Assembly (NCBI RefSeq): GCF_027531025.1
Contig: NZ_JAPZQX010000002.1
Location: 1-64,000, forward strand
Source of the DNA: Novosphingobium sp.
Lineage (GTDB): Bacteria > Pseudomonadota > Alphaproteobacteria > Sphingomonadales > Sphingomonadaceae
Direction: 5' to 3'
Length of the DNA: 64,000 nt
Part shown: piece after piece, positions 7,309 to 15,628 of the stretch
Layout of the letters: each line of letters opens with the position of its first letter
Numbering within the stretch: the first letter of the stretch is position 1
Position numbers and translations under genes: made by a program
Notes under the pieces: generated by a model
Seen by the model: the letters and a program-made list of their open reading frames with translations, nothing else
Databases searched by the model: none
What the model was told of the DNA's origin: nothing

Positions 7309-7907
7309 CCGCGGCGATGATAAAGCGCCGCCTCGGCCTCGCGGCGGCGGACCAGCCCGGCCAGGCGGCGACCACCGGCGTTGACCCATTTGCCGAACTC
7401 CGCCGCTGCCCCGGCATGGTCGCCCGCCTTATGCAATTTCGTTAGCGTGGCACGGGCAATCGCCCCGGTATTGTAGTGGAAGCTGACCAGGGCATCGAAC
7501 TGGTGCTGGCTGGTCGGGCAATCGCCCAGCGCGCGGGCCACGTCGGCGGCATAGCGGGCGAGGTCCGTTTCCAGCCGGGCATCGCATTCGGCCTGGGTCC
7601 AGATCGTGCCGGGGGCGATGCGCCCACCGGTAACATGACAGGCTCCGGTCGCGCCCCAGCCGATGGTCCAGGGATCGCCGCCCGTGCCGGGATCGGGATA
7701 GGCTTCGAACCGGCCATCCGGGCGCTTTCGGGCGCAGCCCTCGAACTGCTTGATCAGCGCGATCCCGGCCGGGCCGATCCGTTGTGGACCACATGGACCA
7801 CTGTCCAAGGCGAGATTTATGGCCTGGTCCAGACTGGCCACTTCGGCCCTGGTGAAGCCGCGGCCCAGCATCCGCCAAACAGCGTCGAAAATTGCCTTGC
7901 GATCCAT
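7305..7907 (-). CDS. Phage-type lysozyme (glycoside hydrolase family 24)
   Basis: GH24 muramidases cleave the MurNAc-GlcNAc bond of peptidoglycan. Glu56 in IKQFEGC, Asp72 in AYPDPG and Thr81 in DPWTIGWG fit the Glu-Asp-Thr catalytic triad, followed by SFHYNTGAIARATL near 144-157 and the family ending GLVRRREAEAALY. ATG 7907 has GGAGG eight bases upstream (200 residues). There is no signal peptide, so export would need a holin-like route, yet no holin or other phage gene is nearby. The N-terminal 35 residues form a small helical domain (AIFDAVWRMLGRGF), and the linker after it (DSGPCGPQ) is encoded by the dispersed 23-base repeat. Domesticated endolysins of this form are common in sphingomonads. 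Confidence 0.87.
   Translation of the reverse strand: MDRKAIFDAVWRMLGRGFTRAEVASLDQAINLALDSGPCGPQRIGPAGIALIKQFEGCARKRPDGRFEAYPDPGTGGDPWTIGWGATGACHVTGGRIAPGTIWTQAECDARLETDLARYAADVARALGDCPTSQHQFDALVSFHYNTGAIARATLTKLHKAGDHAGAAAEFGKWVNAGGRRLAGLVRRREAEAALYHRRG
7784..7806 (-). repeat. Copy 2 of the 23-base repeat, inside the lysozyme linker
   Basis: Identical on the minus strand to 1814-1836. Here it is translated as part of LDSGPCGPQ, between the N-terminal helical segment and the GH24 domain. The position in a flexible linker suggests a small insertion that was tolerated. Confidence 0.7.
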
Positions 7908-7996
7908 CGTTGTTGCCTCCGTTTGCAGTGAGGCCAAGCGAATAGGCACGAACCTGGGCAGTAGGAAAATGCTTTGTGTTCAGCGCCAAAGCGAAA

Positions 7997-8022
7997 GGGC
8001 GCCCGGATCGCTCCGGACGCCC
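7997..8022 (-). terminator. Terminator of the glnB-glnA operon
   Basis: GGGCGCCCGGA (7997-8007) pairs with TCCGGACGCCC (8012-8022), ten pairs with one mismatch around a four-base loop. On the minus strand it lies 27 bases past the glnA stop and is followed by TTTCGCTTT. Confidence 0.75.
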
Positions 8023-8049
8023 CCTCGGTGAATCAATCCAGCGGCTGGA

Positions 8050-9459
8050 TCAGGCGCTGTAGTACATGTCGAACTCGACCGGCGACGGGGTGGTCTCCCA
8101 ACGCATCACTTCCGGCCACTTCAGTTCGATATAGGCATCGATCTGGTCCTTGGTGAAGACGCCGCCCTGCAGCAGGAAGTCGTGATCGGCTTCGAGGCAT
8201 TCGAGGGCTTCGCGCAGCGAACCGCACACGGTCGGCACCTGGGCCAGTTCGGCCGGGGGCAGATCATAGAGGTTCTTGTCCATGGCTTCGCCCGGGTGGA
8301 TCTTGTTCTTGATCCCGTCAAGGCCGGCCATCAGCAGCGCCGAATAGCACAGGTAGGGGTTGGCCATCGCGTCGGGGAAGCGGAATTCCACGCGCTTGGC
8401 CTTGTCACCGGCGCCATAGGGGATGCGGCACGAGGCCGAGCGGTTGCGGGCCGAATAGGCCAGCAGCACCGGGGCTTCGTAACCCGGCACCAGGCGCTTG
8501 TAGCTGTTGGTGGTCGGGTTGGTGAAGGCGTTCAATGCCTTGGCGTGCTTGATCACGCCGCCGATGAAGTAGAGGCACAGGTCCGACAGGCCGGCATAGC
8601 CGTTCCCGGCGAACAGCGGCTTGCCGCTATCCCAGATCGAGATGTGGGTGTGCATCCCCGAGCCGTTATCGGTCTTGATCGGCTTGGGCATGAAGGTCGC
8701 GGTCTTGCCATAGGCCTGGGCGACCTGCTGCACGACATACTTGTAGACCTGCATGCGGTCGGCGGTCTGCACCAGGGTGCCGAAGGTCAGGCCCAGTTCG
8801 TGCTGGGCGCTTGCCACTTCGTGGTGGTGCTTGTCGCACGGCAGGCCCATTTCGAGCATGGTCGAAACCATTTCGCCACGGATGTCGACGCAGGAGTCGA
8901 CCGGAGCGACCGGGAAGTAGCCACCCTTGGCCCGCGGACGGTGCGCCAGGTTGCCGCCTTCGTATTCCTTGTTCGAATTGGTCGGCAGCTCGATATCGTC
9001 GATGCTGAAGCCGTTGCCGTTGTAGCCATCATAGAAGCGCACGTCGTCGAACAGGAAGAACTCGGCTTCCGGGCCAACATAGACGGTGTCACCGATGCCG
9101 GTGGTCTTGAGATAGCTTTCGGCGCGCTTGGCGGTCGAACGCGGGTCGCGGCCATAGAGGTCGCCGGTCGACGGCTCGACGATGTCGCAGGTGATGATCA
9201 TCATCGGGGTGGCGCTGAACGGATCGATGAAGACCGAATCCAGGTCCGGCTTCAGGATCATGTCGGATTCGTTGATGGCCTTCCAGCCTTCGATCGACGA
9301 ACCGTCGAACATCAGGCCGTCTTCCAGCTCGTCCTCGCCCATCACGTGCGCGCACATGGTGAGGTGCTGCCACTTGCCCTTCGGATCGGTGAAGCGCAGA
9401 TCGACCCACTCGATCTCTTCTTCCTTGATCCGCTTGATGATGTCCTTTGCCTTGCTCAT
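8050..9459 (-). CDS. glnA: Glutamine synthetase, type I
   Basis: GlnA makes glutamine from glutamate, ammonia and ATP in the cytoplasm as a dodecamer. The 469 residues from ATG 9459 match the usual GSI length. Seen motifs: DGSSIEGW (latch and substrate region), the Glu-rich site [27 protein letters not shown] (ATP and glutamate binding), and NLYDLPP, whose Tyr near 398 is the adenylylation site. AAGGAAG before the ATG is the ribosome site; an upstream extension in the same frame would overlap glnB and is rejected. It follows glnB by 64 bases, so PII and its regulated enzyme are co-transcribed from the sigma-54-like promoter, with a terminator after glnA. Confidence 0.98.
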   Translation of the reverse strand: MSKAKDIIKRIKEEEIEWVDLRFTDPKGKWQHLTMCAHVMGEDELEDGLMFDGSSIEGWKAINESDMILKPDLDSVFIDPFSATPMMIITCDIVEPSTGDLYGRDPRSTAKRAESYLKTTGIGDTVYVGPEAEFFLFDDVRFYDGYNGNGFSIDDIELPTNSNKEYEGGNLAHRPRAKGGYFPVAPVDSCVDIRGEMVSTMLEMGLPCDKHHHEVASAQHELGLTFGTLVQTADRMQVYKYVVQQVAQAYGKTATFMPKPIKTDNGSGMHTHISIWDSGKPLFAGNGYAGLSDLCLYFIGGVIKHAKALNAFTNPTTNSYKRLVPGYEAPVLLAYSARNRSASCRIPYGAGDKAKRVEFRFPDAMANPYLCYSALLMAGLDGIKNKIHPGEAMDKNLYDLPPAELAQVPTVCGSLREALECLEADHDFLLQGGVFTKDQIDAYIELKWPEVMRWETTPSPVEFDMYYSA

Positions 9460-9523
9460 TGGTCTTCCTTTTTGATGACCCCGGCCTGCGACCGTGGGCG
9501 GGATTTCGGGTAACTCGATTGGA

Positions 9524-9931
<408 letters not shown>

Positions 9932-9949
9932 TCATCGCCCGCCCGATCT

Positions 9950-9966
9950 ATCAAGAATCGTGCCAG
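9950..9966 (-). promoter_or_regulatory. Sigma-54 (RpoN) type -24/-12 promoter for glnB-glnA
   Basis: Read on the minus strand, 9966 to 9950 gives CTGGCACGATTCTTGAT. The sigma-54 consensus is YTGGCACG-N4-TTGCW: the -24 half matches fully, the spacing is exact, and the -12 half matches except A for C in TTGC. It lies about 88 bases before the glnB start, which would leave a leader of roughly 75 bases. NtrC sites were not convincingly seen. The rest of 9863-10124 holds no gene. Confidence 0.55.
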
Positions 9967-10124
9967 CCTCGATGAACCCGGCCTAGGCCATGGCTGCGCG
10001 GTGCGAAAGTGCGGAATCGCAACAATTGAATCTTGCGAGTCGTTCGCGTGAAATTTTCGGGAAGCGCGGGCAGCAAACGACTTGCCTGATTTTTCAGCAG
10101 AGGCTGCTCAAATTTTAAGCAGAC

Positions 10125-11048
10125 CTAGAGGTTGAGGCCCGCCGTCTCGTCCAGCCCGGCCATCAGGTTCAGGCTCTGCACCGCCGCCCCGCTGGCACCC
10201 TTGCCGAGGTTGTCGAGCCGGGCGACGAGCCGCGCCTGCGATCCGTCCTTCGCCCCGAACACCCACAGGTCGAGGCGGTCGCTGGGCTGCATCGAGCGGC
10301 GCAGCAGCAGTTCGTCCTGCGGCTCGTCGTGCACGGTCACCACCTTGCTGCCGGCGTAGAATTCGACCAGCGCGAGCCGCAGCACTTCAGGCGATCCGGC
10401 CATCGGCATCACGCTCAGCGGCAGGAGCACTTCGACCACCATGCCCCGGTGCGCGTCGATCACCGCGGGGGCGAACAGCGGCGGATGGGCGAGGGTGGCA
10501 TAGCGCTGCATCTCGGGCACGTGCTTGTGCCCCATGCCCAGGCCATAGGCGCGGAACGCGATATCGCCATCGTCCTCGAACCGCTGGATCAGCGCCTTGC
10601 CGCCGCCCGAGTAACCGGACACAGCATTGACGGTATAGGGCCAGTCGGCCGGCAGCAGCCCGGCGCGGACCAGCGGGGCGACCAGCGCCAGGAAGCCGGT
10701 GGGATAGCAGCCGGGATTGCTAACCCGCGTTGCATCGGCAATCGCCGCGCGCCCGGTCAGTTCCGGAAAGCCATAAGTCCAGCCCGAAGCGACGCGGTGC
10801 GCGCTGGAGGCATCGATGATCCGCACGGCCGATCCTTCGGCCAGGGCGACCGCTTCGCGCGCGGCATCGTCGGGCAGGCACAGCACGGCAAAGTCGGCGC
10901 TGTGATAGGCATTGCGCCGCGCGCCAAGATCCTTGCGCGCGTCGTCATCGAGGATCAGCAGGTCGAATTCGGGGCGCGGGGACAGCCGATCGACGATTTC
11001 GAGGCCGGTGGTGCCAACCGCCCCGTCGATGAACACTGTGTGGGCCAT
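10125..11048 (-). CDS. argC: N-acetyl-gamma-glutamyl-phosphate reductase (type 2)
   Basis: ArgC reduces N-acetylglutamyl phosphate to the semialdehyde with NADPH in arginine synthesis. The 307-residue length and the order of motifs fit the short type 2 branch: VFIDGAVGTTGLEI (nucleotide binding), the nucleophile Cys114 in SNPGCYPTGF, and GMGHKHVPEM near 190. I start at ATG 11048 (MAHTVFID); a longer frame from 11090 adds residues not expected for the family. No other arg gene is adjacent. An inverted repeat pair lies just upstream, between argC and the SH3 gene. Confidence 0.93.
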   Translation of the reverse strand: MAHTVFIDGAVGTTGLEIVDRLSPRPEFDLLILDDDARKDLGARRNAYHSADFAVLCLPDDAAREAVALAEGSAVRIIDASSAHRVASGWTYGFPELTGRAAIADATRVSNPGCYPTGFLALVAPLVRAGLLPADWPYTVNAVSGYSGGGKALIQRFEDDGDIAFRAYGLGMGHKHVPEMQRYATLAHPPLFAPAVIDAHRGMVVEVLLPLSVMPMAGSPEVLRLALVEFYAGSKVVTVHDEPQDELLLRRSMQPSDRLDLWVFGAKDGSQARLVARLDNLGKGASGAAVQSLNLMAGLDETAGLNL

Positions 11049-11094
11049 GTGTAATAACCTGAAGGTTCGAGCCAGACTCTGCCTTCCCAAACTC

Positions 11095-11192
11095 CGTTTG
11101 TCCTGAGCTTGTCGAAGGACCGCCCTTGTACTGGCGGCGCAGAGCCCGGTCCCGAAGTAAAAAGCGGTGCTTCGACAAGCTCAGCACGAACG
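11095..11192. repeat. REP-like inverted pair (copy A)
   Basis: The left arm 11095-11120 and right arm 11167-11192 are inverted copies, 23 of 26 bases matching, with the core CTTCGACAAGCTCAG. The spacer is 46 bases. The same type occurs at 16261-16351. Palindromic units of this type are widely dispersed between genes in sphingomonads and some other bacteria. The right arm ends 14 bases from the SH3 gene stop. Confidence 0.8.
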
Positions 11193-11206
11193 GGAACGGG
11201 GATGGT

Positions 11207-11623
11207 TCAGCTTCGTCGTTCGTCTGCTTCGAGCGCCTCGACCGGCAGGTAGCCGACAAAGCCATCCTCGCCGACCTGGCCCCAGGCCCAGCCGCCGGTC
11301 ACGTCGAGCAAGTTGAACATGGTTCCGCCCGCCAGCGCCTCGCGCACTTCGGCATCGGCCTTGTTGGCGGCCAGCAGATTGGCACCCGCGGCCACCACCT
11401 TGCGCGGCATCGGCACGGCATAATGCGGCACGAAGCAGCGGCCCGCGAGGCGGATATGCGCCAGGTCACCGCGCACCGGCCAATGCGCGGCATCAAGCTT
11501 TTCGGCCGGGCCGTTGAGGCCATACTGGCCCTCTGGAATGGCGGTTACGGTCAAAGGTTGCTGCCCCGAAAACTGGAAGACCGGGCGATTAGCGCCGGAT
11601 GCGCCGTGGAGCAAGTTATCCAT
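11207..11623 (-). CDS. Bacterial SH3-domain protein lacking an NlpC/P60 domain
   Basis: The 138-residue protein has an SH3b-like fold: ADAEVREALAGGTMFNLLDV, then GGWAWGQVGEDGFVGYLPVEAL, the classical W-x-x-V...G-x-V-x-x-x pattern. In related genomes the gene after leucyl aminopeptidase is often a longer SH3 plus NlpC/P60 cysteine peptidase; here the protein stops (DERRS) right after the SH3 domain and no Cys-His-His domain follows. It has no signal peptide. The ATG overlaps the aminopeptidase stop region by eight bases, so the two are coupled. It might be a natural short form or a remnant shortened by the repeat insertion just downstream. Confidence 0.75.
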   Translation of the reverse strand: MDNLLHGASGANRPVFQFSGQQPLTVTAIPEGQYGLNGPAEKLDAAHWPVRGDLAHIRLAGRCFVPHYAVPMPRKVVAAGANLLAANKADAEVREALAGGTMFNLLDVTGGWAWGQVGEDGFVGYLPVEALEADERRS

Positions 11624-12998
11624 AGCGCCCCTTCAACATCCCCCAGGCCGCGCGCAGGCCCAGCGCGTCGCCACCCTTGGGGCGGCCGGGCTTGGGGGCG
11701 GGGCGCCAGGCGAAGGTGTCGAAGTGGGCCCAGTCGACGCCTTCGGGCACGAACCGGTCGAGGAACAGCGCGCCGACCGAGGCCCCGGCAAAGCCATTGC
11801 TGGCGGAGTTGTTGAGATCGGCGATGTCGCTTTTGAGGTACTCGCGGTAGCCATCGTAAAGCGGCAGGCGCCAGCACGGATCGCTGGCCGCTTCGCCCGC
11901 GGCGAGGAGTTCGGCGGCGGTCTCGTCGCGGCGGGTGAACAGGGCGGGGAGGTCCGGCCCAACGGCCACGCGCGCTGCGCCGGTGAGGGTGGCGAAATCG
12001 ATCACCAGTTCGGCCCCTTCCTCGCCCGCGCGGGTCAGGGCATCGCCCAGCACCAGACGGCCTTCGGCATCGGTATTGCCGATCTCCACCGAAATCCCCG
12101 CGCGGCTTTTCAGCACGTCGCCAGGGCGGAAGGCATTGCCCGAAATCGCGTTCTCCACCGCCGGGATCAGCAGGTGCAGCCGCACTTTCAGCTGGTGCTG
12201 CATGATCAGGCTGGCGAGGGCCAGGGCATGGGCCGCACCGCCCATGTCCTTCTTCATCAGCAGCATCCCGGCGGACGGCTTGATATCCAGCCCGCCGCTG
12301 TCAAAGCACACGCCCTTGCCCAACACGGCCAGGCGCGGGTGAGCGGGATCGCCCCAGGTCAGCTCGATCAGGCGCGGGGCGTGGTGACGGCTGGCGGCGC
12401 GGCCCACCGCGTGGACCATCGGAAAGCCGGTTTCGAGAGCATCGCCGCTGGTGACCTTGATTTCGGCCTTATGGGTCTTGGCGAGGCGGCTGGCCTCAGC
12501 CTCAAGCTGGGCAGGGCCCATATCCTCGGCCGGGGTGTTGACGAGGTCGCGGACCAGCGCGGTGGCGGCCACTTCGGCCAGCACGGGGTCGATCGCCTTG
12601 ACCGCCTTGGTCAGCAGCACGCGCGGGCCATCGTCGGGCGCATCGGCGCGGTAGCGATCGAACCGGTATTGCCCGCTGGCCCAGCCGAACGGCGCAGCGC
12701 CCGGCTCGGCATTGGCCAGGCGATAGGTTCCGGCCGGCAGCGTTTCGCCCAGCCGGGCGAGGCACCAGGTCCCCAGTTCGGCCGGATCGGCCACGCCCGC
12801 CACCACGCAGATACCATCGCCATCGGGCAATACCGCCTGTTCGAAGGGCGCGCCGGTGAACTTCTGCGCGGCCAGCGCTGCGCGGGCCACGGCCGGCAAG
12901 CCCTTGGTAAAGGCATCAAGCCCGGCCTTGTCGACCAGGTGGATGGCGGTGGCGGACTGGTCGCGGTCGGGCTGGATCGGGGCGTGCTTATCGGTCAT
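11616..12998 (-). CDS. Leucyl aminopeptidase, family M17
   Basis: M17 peptidases are hexameric di-metal enzymes that remove N-terminal residues. The catalytic C-terminal domain shows VLGKGVCFDSGGLDIKPS with metal-binding Asp, MKKDMGGAAHALA with the catalytic Lys, and the signature NTDAEGRLVLGDAL. Length 460 is typical of the shorter alphaproteobacterial branch (PepB-like rather than PepA). ATG 12998 is preferred; the in-frame codon two positions earlier is TTG. The frame runs into the SH3 gene with an eight-base overlap. Confidence 0.92.
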   Translation of the reverse strand: MTDKHAPIQPDRDQSATAIHLVDKAGLDAFTKGLPAVARAALAAQKFTGAPFEQAVLPDGDGICVVAGVADPAELGTWCLARLGETLPAGTYRLANAEPGAAPFGWASGQYRFDRYRADAPDDGPRVLLTKAVKAIDPVLAEVAATALVRDLVNTPAEDMGPAQLEAEASRLAKTHKAEIKVTSGDALETGFPMVHAVGRAASRHHAPRLIELTWGDPAHPRLAVLGKGVCFDSGGLDIKPSAGMLLMKKDMGGAAHALALASLIMQHQLKVRLHLLIPAVENAISGNAFRPGDVLKSRAGISVEIGNTDAEGRLVLGDALTRAGEEGAELVIDFATLTGAARVAVGPDLPALFTRRDETAAELLAAGEAASDPCWRLPLYDGYREYLKSDIADLNNSASNGFAGASVGALFLDRFVPEGVDWAHFDTFAWRPAPKPGRPKGGDALGLRAAWGMLKGRYG

Positions 12999-13052
12999 GA
13001 TCAAGGCTCATAGCCGCGCAGCGGCGCCGGGTGCGAGAGGAAAATCGGAACA

Positions 13053-13895
13053 ATGCGCCAGCTTGTCATGCCTGTTGCCACTGGTCTCCTCGCGCTCATG
13101 CTGGCCGGATGCGCGCCTGACCGGCCCGACAAGGCCGACCAGGCCGAGGCAAAGCAGCCGACTTTCCTCGAAGCCGCCGAAGCCACGGCCGATGCGGCAG
13201 CCAGCGCGGCCGCCAGCGAAACCCCGTCACCCGCCGCCAGCGCGCGGGCCCTTTCCGAGCGGACCCGGGCCTTCGAGTTCGAATATGCCTATCCGGCTGC
13301 GGCGGCGGCGATCCCGGAACTGGTGGTCGAACTGGAGGCCGATCTTGCGCGCCAGCGGCGCGAACTGGCCCGCATCGCTCCGCGCCCCGAGGCGGGTGAA
13401 CGGCCGATCCCCTATGCCAAGTCGGTGCAATGGGACGTGGTGACCGAACTGCCCGGCTGGCTGAGCCTGTCGGCCGCAGTCTATGCCGACACCGGCGGAG
13501 CGCACCCCAATCGCTGGTCGCAGGCGCTGCTGTGGGACAAGACCGCGGGCAAGAGCCTCAAGGCCACCGACCTGTTCGTTTCCAGCGCGGCTCTGGCCGA
13601 GGCGATCCGCCAGCCTTTCTGCCGCGCGCTCAACCGCGAACGCGCGGCCCGGCGCGGCGAGGTCGTGCGCAGCGACAGCGGCGAGATGTTCGACGAATGC
13701 ATCGATCCGACGCGTTCGACCGTTATCCTCGGTTCATCCAATCGCCAGCAGTTCGACCGGATCGGGGTGCTGATCGCGCCTTATGAAGCCGGGTCCTATG
13801 CCGAAGGGGATTACGAGATCACCCTGCCGGTCACGCGGGCGGTCATGGCGGCGGTAAAGCCGCAGTATCGCACGGTCTTCGCCCCCGGTCGCTAA
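13053..13895 (+). CDS. Lipoprotein with DUF4163/DUF3298 (RsiV-like) domain
   Basis: The signal peptide ends in the lipobox LAGC with Cys20, so the mature protein is lipid-anchored. Residues 21-70 form an Ala-rich linker. The folded part starts near 72 with FEFEYAYPAAAAAIPELVVE. The C-terminal DUF3298 region has YADTGGAHPNRW, matching the YTGGAHxN motif also found in the anti-sigma factor RsiV, and ends with LPVTRAVMAAVKPQY. The function is unknown; carbohydrate or peptidoglycan contact has been proposed for the domain. It is divergent from the aminopeptidase gene. Confidence 0.82.
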   Translation: MRQLVMPVATGLLALMLAGCAPDRPDKADQAEAKQPTFLEAAEATADAAASAAASETPSPAASARALSERTRAFEFEYAYPAAAAAIPELVVELEADLARQRRELARIAPRPEAGERPIPYAKSVQWDVVTELPGWLSLSAAVYADTGGAHPNRWSQALLWDKTAGKSLKATDLFVSSAALAEAIRQPFCRALNRERAARRGEVVRSDSGEMFDECIDPTRSTVILGSSNRQQFDRIGVLIAPYEAGSYAEGDYEITLPVTRAVMAAVKPQYRTVFAPGR

Positions 13896-13947
13896 GCGCG
13901 GCTGCACCACTCGCTTTTTCGCACCGGCGCGCCTATATGGCCGGGCG

Positions 13948-14775
13948 ATGACTCAATACCAGGTAGTGACCGGAACCGAGGCCGTCCTGCGCGACGGCAC
14001 GATCAAGCTCCACGGGCCCGCAGGCTTCGAGGGGATGCGCCGCGCCGGGCGGCTGGCCGCCGAAATCCTCGATGCGCTGGTGCCGCACGTGCAGCCGGGG
14101 GTCTCGACCCAGCACCTCGACGACCTCGTCCGGCAGATGACGCTGGATGGTGGCGCGGTGCCGGCGACGCTGGGCTATCGCGGCTATACCCATTCGTGCT
14201 GCATCTCGATCAATCACGTGGTCTGCCACGGCATTCCTTCGGACAAGGTGCTGAAGGACGGGGATATCGTGAACATCGATGTCACACCGCTGCTGGATGG
14301 CTGGCACGGCGATACCAGCCGGATGTACCTGGTTGGCGATGTGCCGCTGAAGGCGCGGCGGCTGGTTGACGTAACGCACGAATGCCTGATGCTGGGGATC
14401 GAGGCGGCGAGCCGCCCCGGCGCGCGCCTTGGCGATATTGGCGCCGCGATCCAGGCCCATGCCGAACGCCAGCGCTATGGCGTGGTGCGCGAATTCTGCG
14501 GCCATGGCCTGGGCCGCCTGTTCCACGATGCGCCCGAAGTGGTCCACGCGGGCCGCGCCGGGACCGGGCCGGAGCTGAAGCCCGGCATGTTCTTCACGAT
14601 CGAACCGATGATCAACCTCGGCAAGCCGGGGGTGAAGGTGCTGGAAGACGGCTGGACGGCTGTGACCCGCGACCGCTCGCTTTCGGCCCAGTTCGAACAC
14701 TCGATCGGGATCACCGAGACCGGCGTGGAGATCTTCACCAAGTCGCCCAGGGGGCTGGACAAGCCGCCTTATTGA
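13948..14775 (+). CDS. map: Methionine aminopeptidase, type I
   Basis: MetAP removes the initiator methionine from new proteins. All five metal ligands are in place: Asp111 (NIDVTP), Asp122 (HGDTSRMY), His186 (CGHGLGR), Glu219 (FTIEPMI) and Glu250 (AQFEHSI). The 275-residue length with a short N-terminal extension before HGPAGFEGMRRAGRLAAEIL fits type Ia. It stands as a single gene; a repeat element follows nine bases after its stop. Confidence 0.96.
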   Translation: MTQYQVVTGTEAVLRDGTIKLHGPAGFEGMRRAGRLAAEILDALVPHVQPGVSTQHLDDLVRQMTLDGGAVPATLGYRGYTHSCCISINHVVCHGIPSDKVLKDGDIVNIDVTPLLDGWHGDTSRMYLVGDVPLKARRLVDVTHECLMLGIEAASRPGARLGDIGAAIQAHAERQRYGVVREFCGHGLGRLFHDAPEVVHAGRAGTGPELKPGMFFTIEPMINLGKPGVKVLEDGWTAVTRDRSLSAQFEHSIGITETGVEIFTKSPRGLDKPPY

Positions 14776-14783
14776 TTTCTTGG

Positions 14784-14955
14784 TTCACGCAGAGGCGCAG
14801 AGAAGAAAGGAGAGGCGCGGAGGGATAGCGTTTGCGGCGAAGCCGCTCCGATATTCTACCGATCGTTATTCCAGTGATGGGTGATTTTAAGAGCGGCCTT
14901 GCCGCATAAGCAGTAATCTCTGCGCCTCTCCCTTCTTCTCTGCGCCTCTGCGTGA
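14784..14955. repeat. 172-base element with ~39-base terminal inverted repeats
   Basis: The left arm 14784-14822 begins TTCACGCAGAGGCGCAGAGA and the right arm 14917-14955 is its near-perfect inverse, ending TCTCTGCGCCTCTGCGTGA. The roughly 94-base centre has no coding potential. The arms contain short internal repeats of GCAGAGGCGCAGAG. The form is that of a miniature inverted-repeat element or a large palindromic repeat; no transposase is near. It occupies almost the whole space between map and ccmB. Confidence 0.75.
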
Positions 14956-14971
14956 TACCCCTTCTTCATTC

Positions 14972-15628
14972 TCACCCCCGCCCGCTCCGGATCGCAGCGC
15001 CCGCGGCAAAGGGCGTGATTGCCACCAGCACCAGGCTGCACGCGGCGGTTAGGGCCAGGCCTGCTTCACCGCCCGTGGCGAGGCTTCCGGCGCCAAACAC
15101 CAGCAGCGGCACGGCCAGCGGGATCACCAGCAAGCCGCCCAGCGCCGCTCCGCCGCGCAGGCCGGCAGTCAGCGCCGCGACCAGCACGCCCAGCGCCGCA
15201 AGGCCCGGCGTCCCCGCCAGCAGGCCCAGCTCGACGGTCCTCAGCGTTGCCGCATCGATCCCGACCAGTGCCGAGGCGGGGAGGGCGGCCAGCAGCAGCG
15301 CCGGGGCGAAGCTCAGCCAGTGGGCTACCATCCGCGCTGTCATCGCCAGCTCCTCGCTGATCCCGCGCAGCGCCAGTTGATCGAACAGCCCCAGTTCCAT
15401 GTCCGGTTCCACCAGCCGGTCGAGCGGCAGGATCGCGGCGAGCAGCGCGGCGATCCACAGCACGCCGCCGCCGGTCCGCGCCAGCACCGGCGCATCGGGG
15501 CCGACCGCAAAGGGATAAAGCATCGCCACGGCCAGGAAGAACAGGATCGGCAGCAGTGTCGCCCCGCGCCGCTCGCCGCCCAGCAGCAGGCCGAGGTCGC
15601 GGCGCAGCAGGGAGAGGAACACGCTCAT
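14972..15628 (-). CDS. ccmB: Heme exporter membrane subunit CcmB
   Basis: CcmB is the membrane subunit of the CcmAB(CD) complex of cytochrome c maturation system I, which drives heme release from CcmE. The 218 residues from ATG 15628 give six hydrophobic segments and the family opening MSVFLSLLRRDLGLLL, then FDQLALRGIS. It overlaps ccmA by ATGA. The other ccm genes (C, E, F, G, H) are not in the window. A longer frame upstream of the ATG lies inside ccmA and is rejected. Confidence 0.93.
   Translation of the reverse strand: MSVFLSLLRRDLGLLLGGERRGATLLPILFFLAVAMLYPFAVGPDAPVLARTGGGVLWIAALLAAILPLDRLVEPDMELGLFDQLALRGISEELAMTARMVAHWLSFAPALLLAALPASALVGIDAATLRTVELGLLAGTPGLAALGVLVAALTAGLRGGAALGGLLVIPLAVPLLVFGAGSLATGGEAGLALTAACSLVLVAITPFAAGAAIRSGRG

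Noticed and set aside
7305..7907. Prophage, suggested by the lysozyme gene
   Set aside because: No integrase, capsid, tail or holin gene nearby; neighbours are ordinary chromosomal genes.
8182..9513. 443-codon open frame opposite glnA
   Set aside because: Shadow of a GC-rich gene; no family-like sequence, and glnA on the other strand is certain.
10060..10124. Terminator-like AGCAG-AGG-CTGCT hairpin near the argC stop
   Set aside because: The stem is only five pairs, and on the argC strand it is followed by A residues instead of T.
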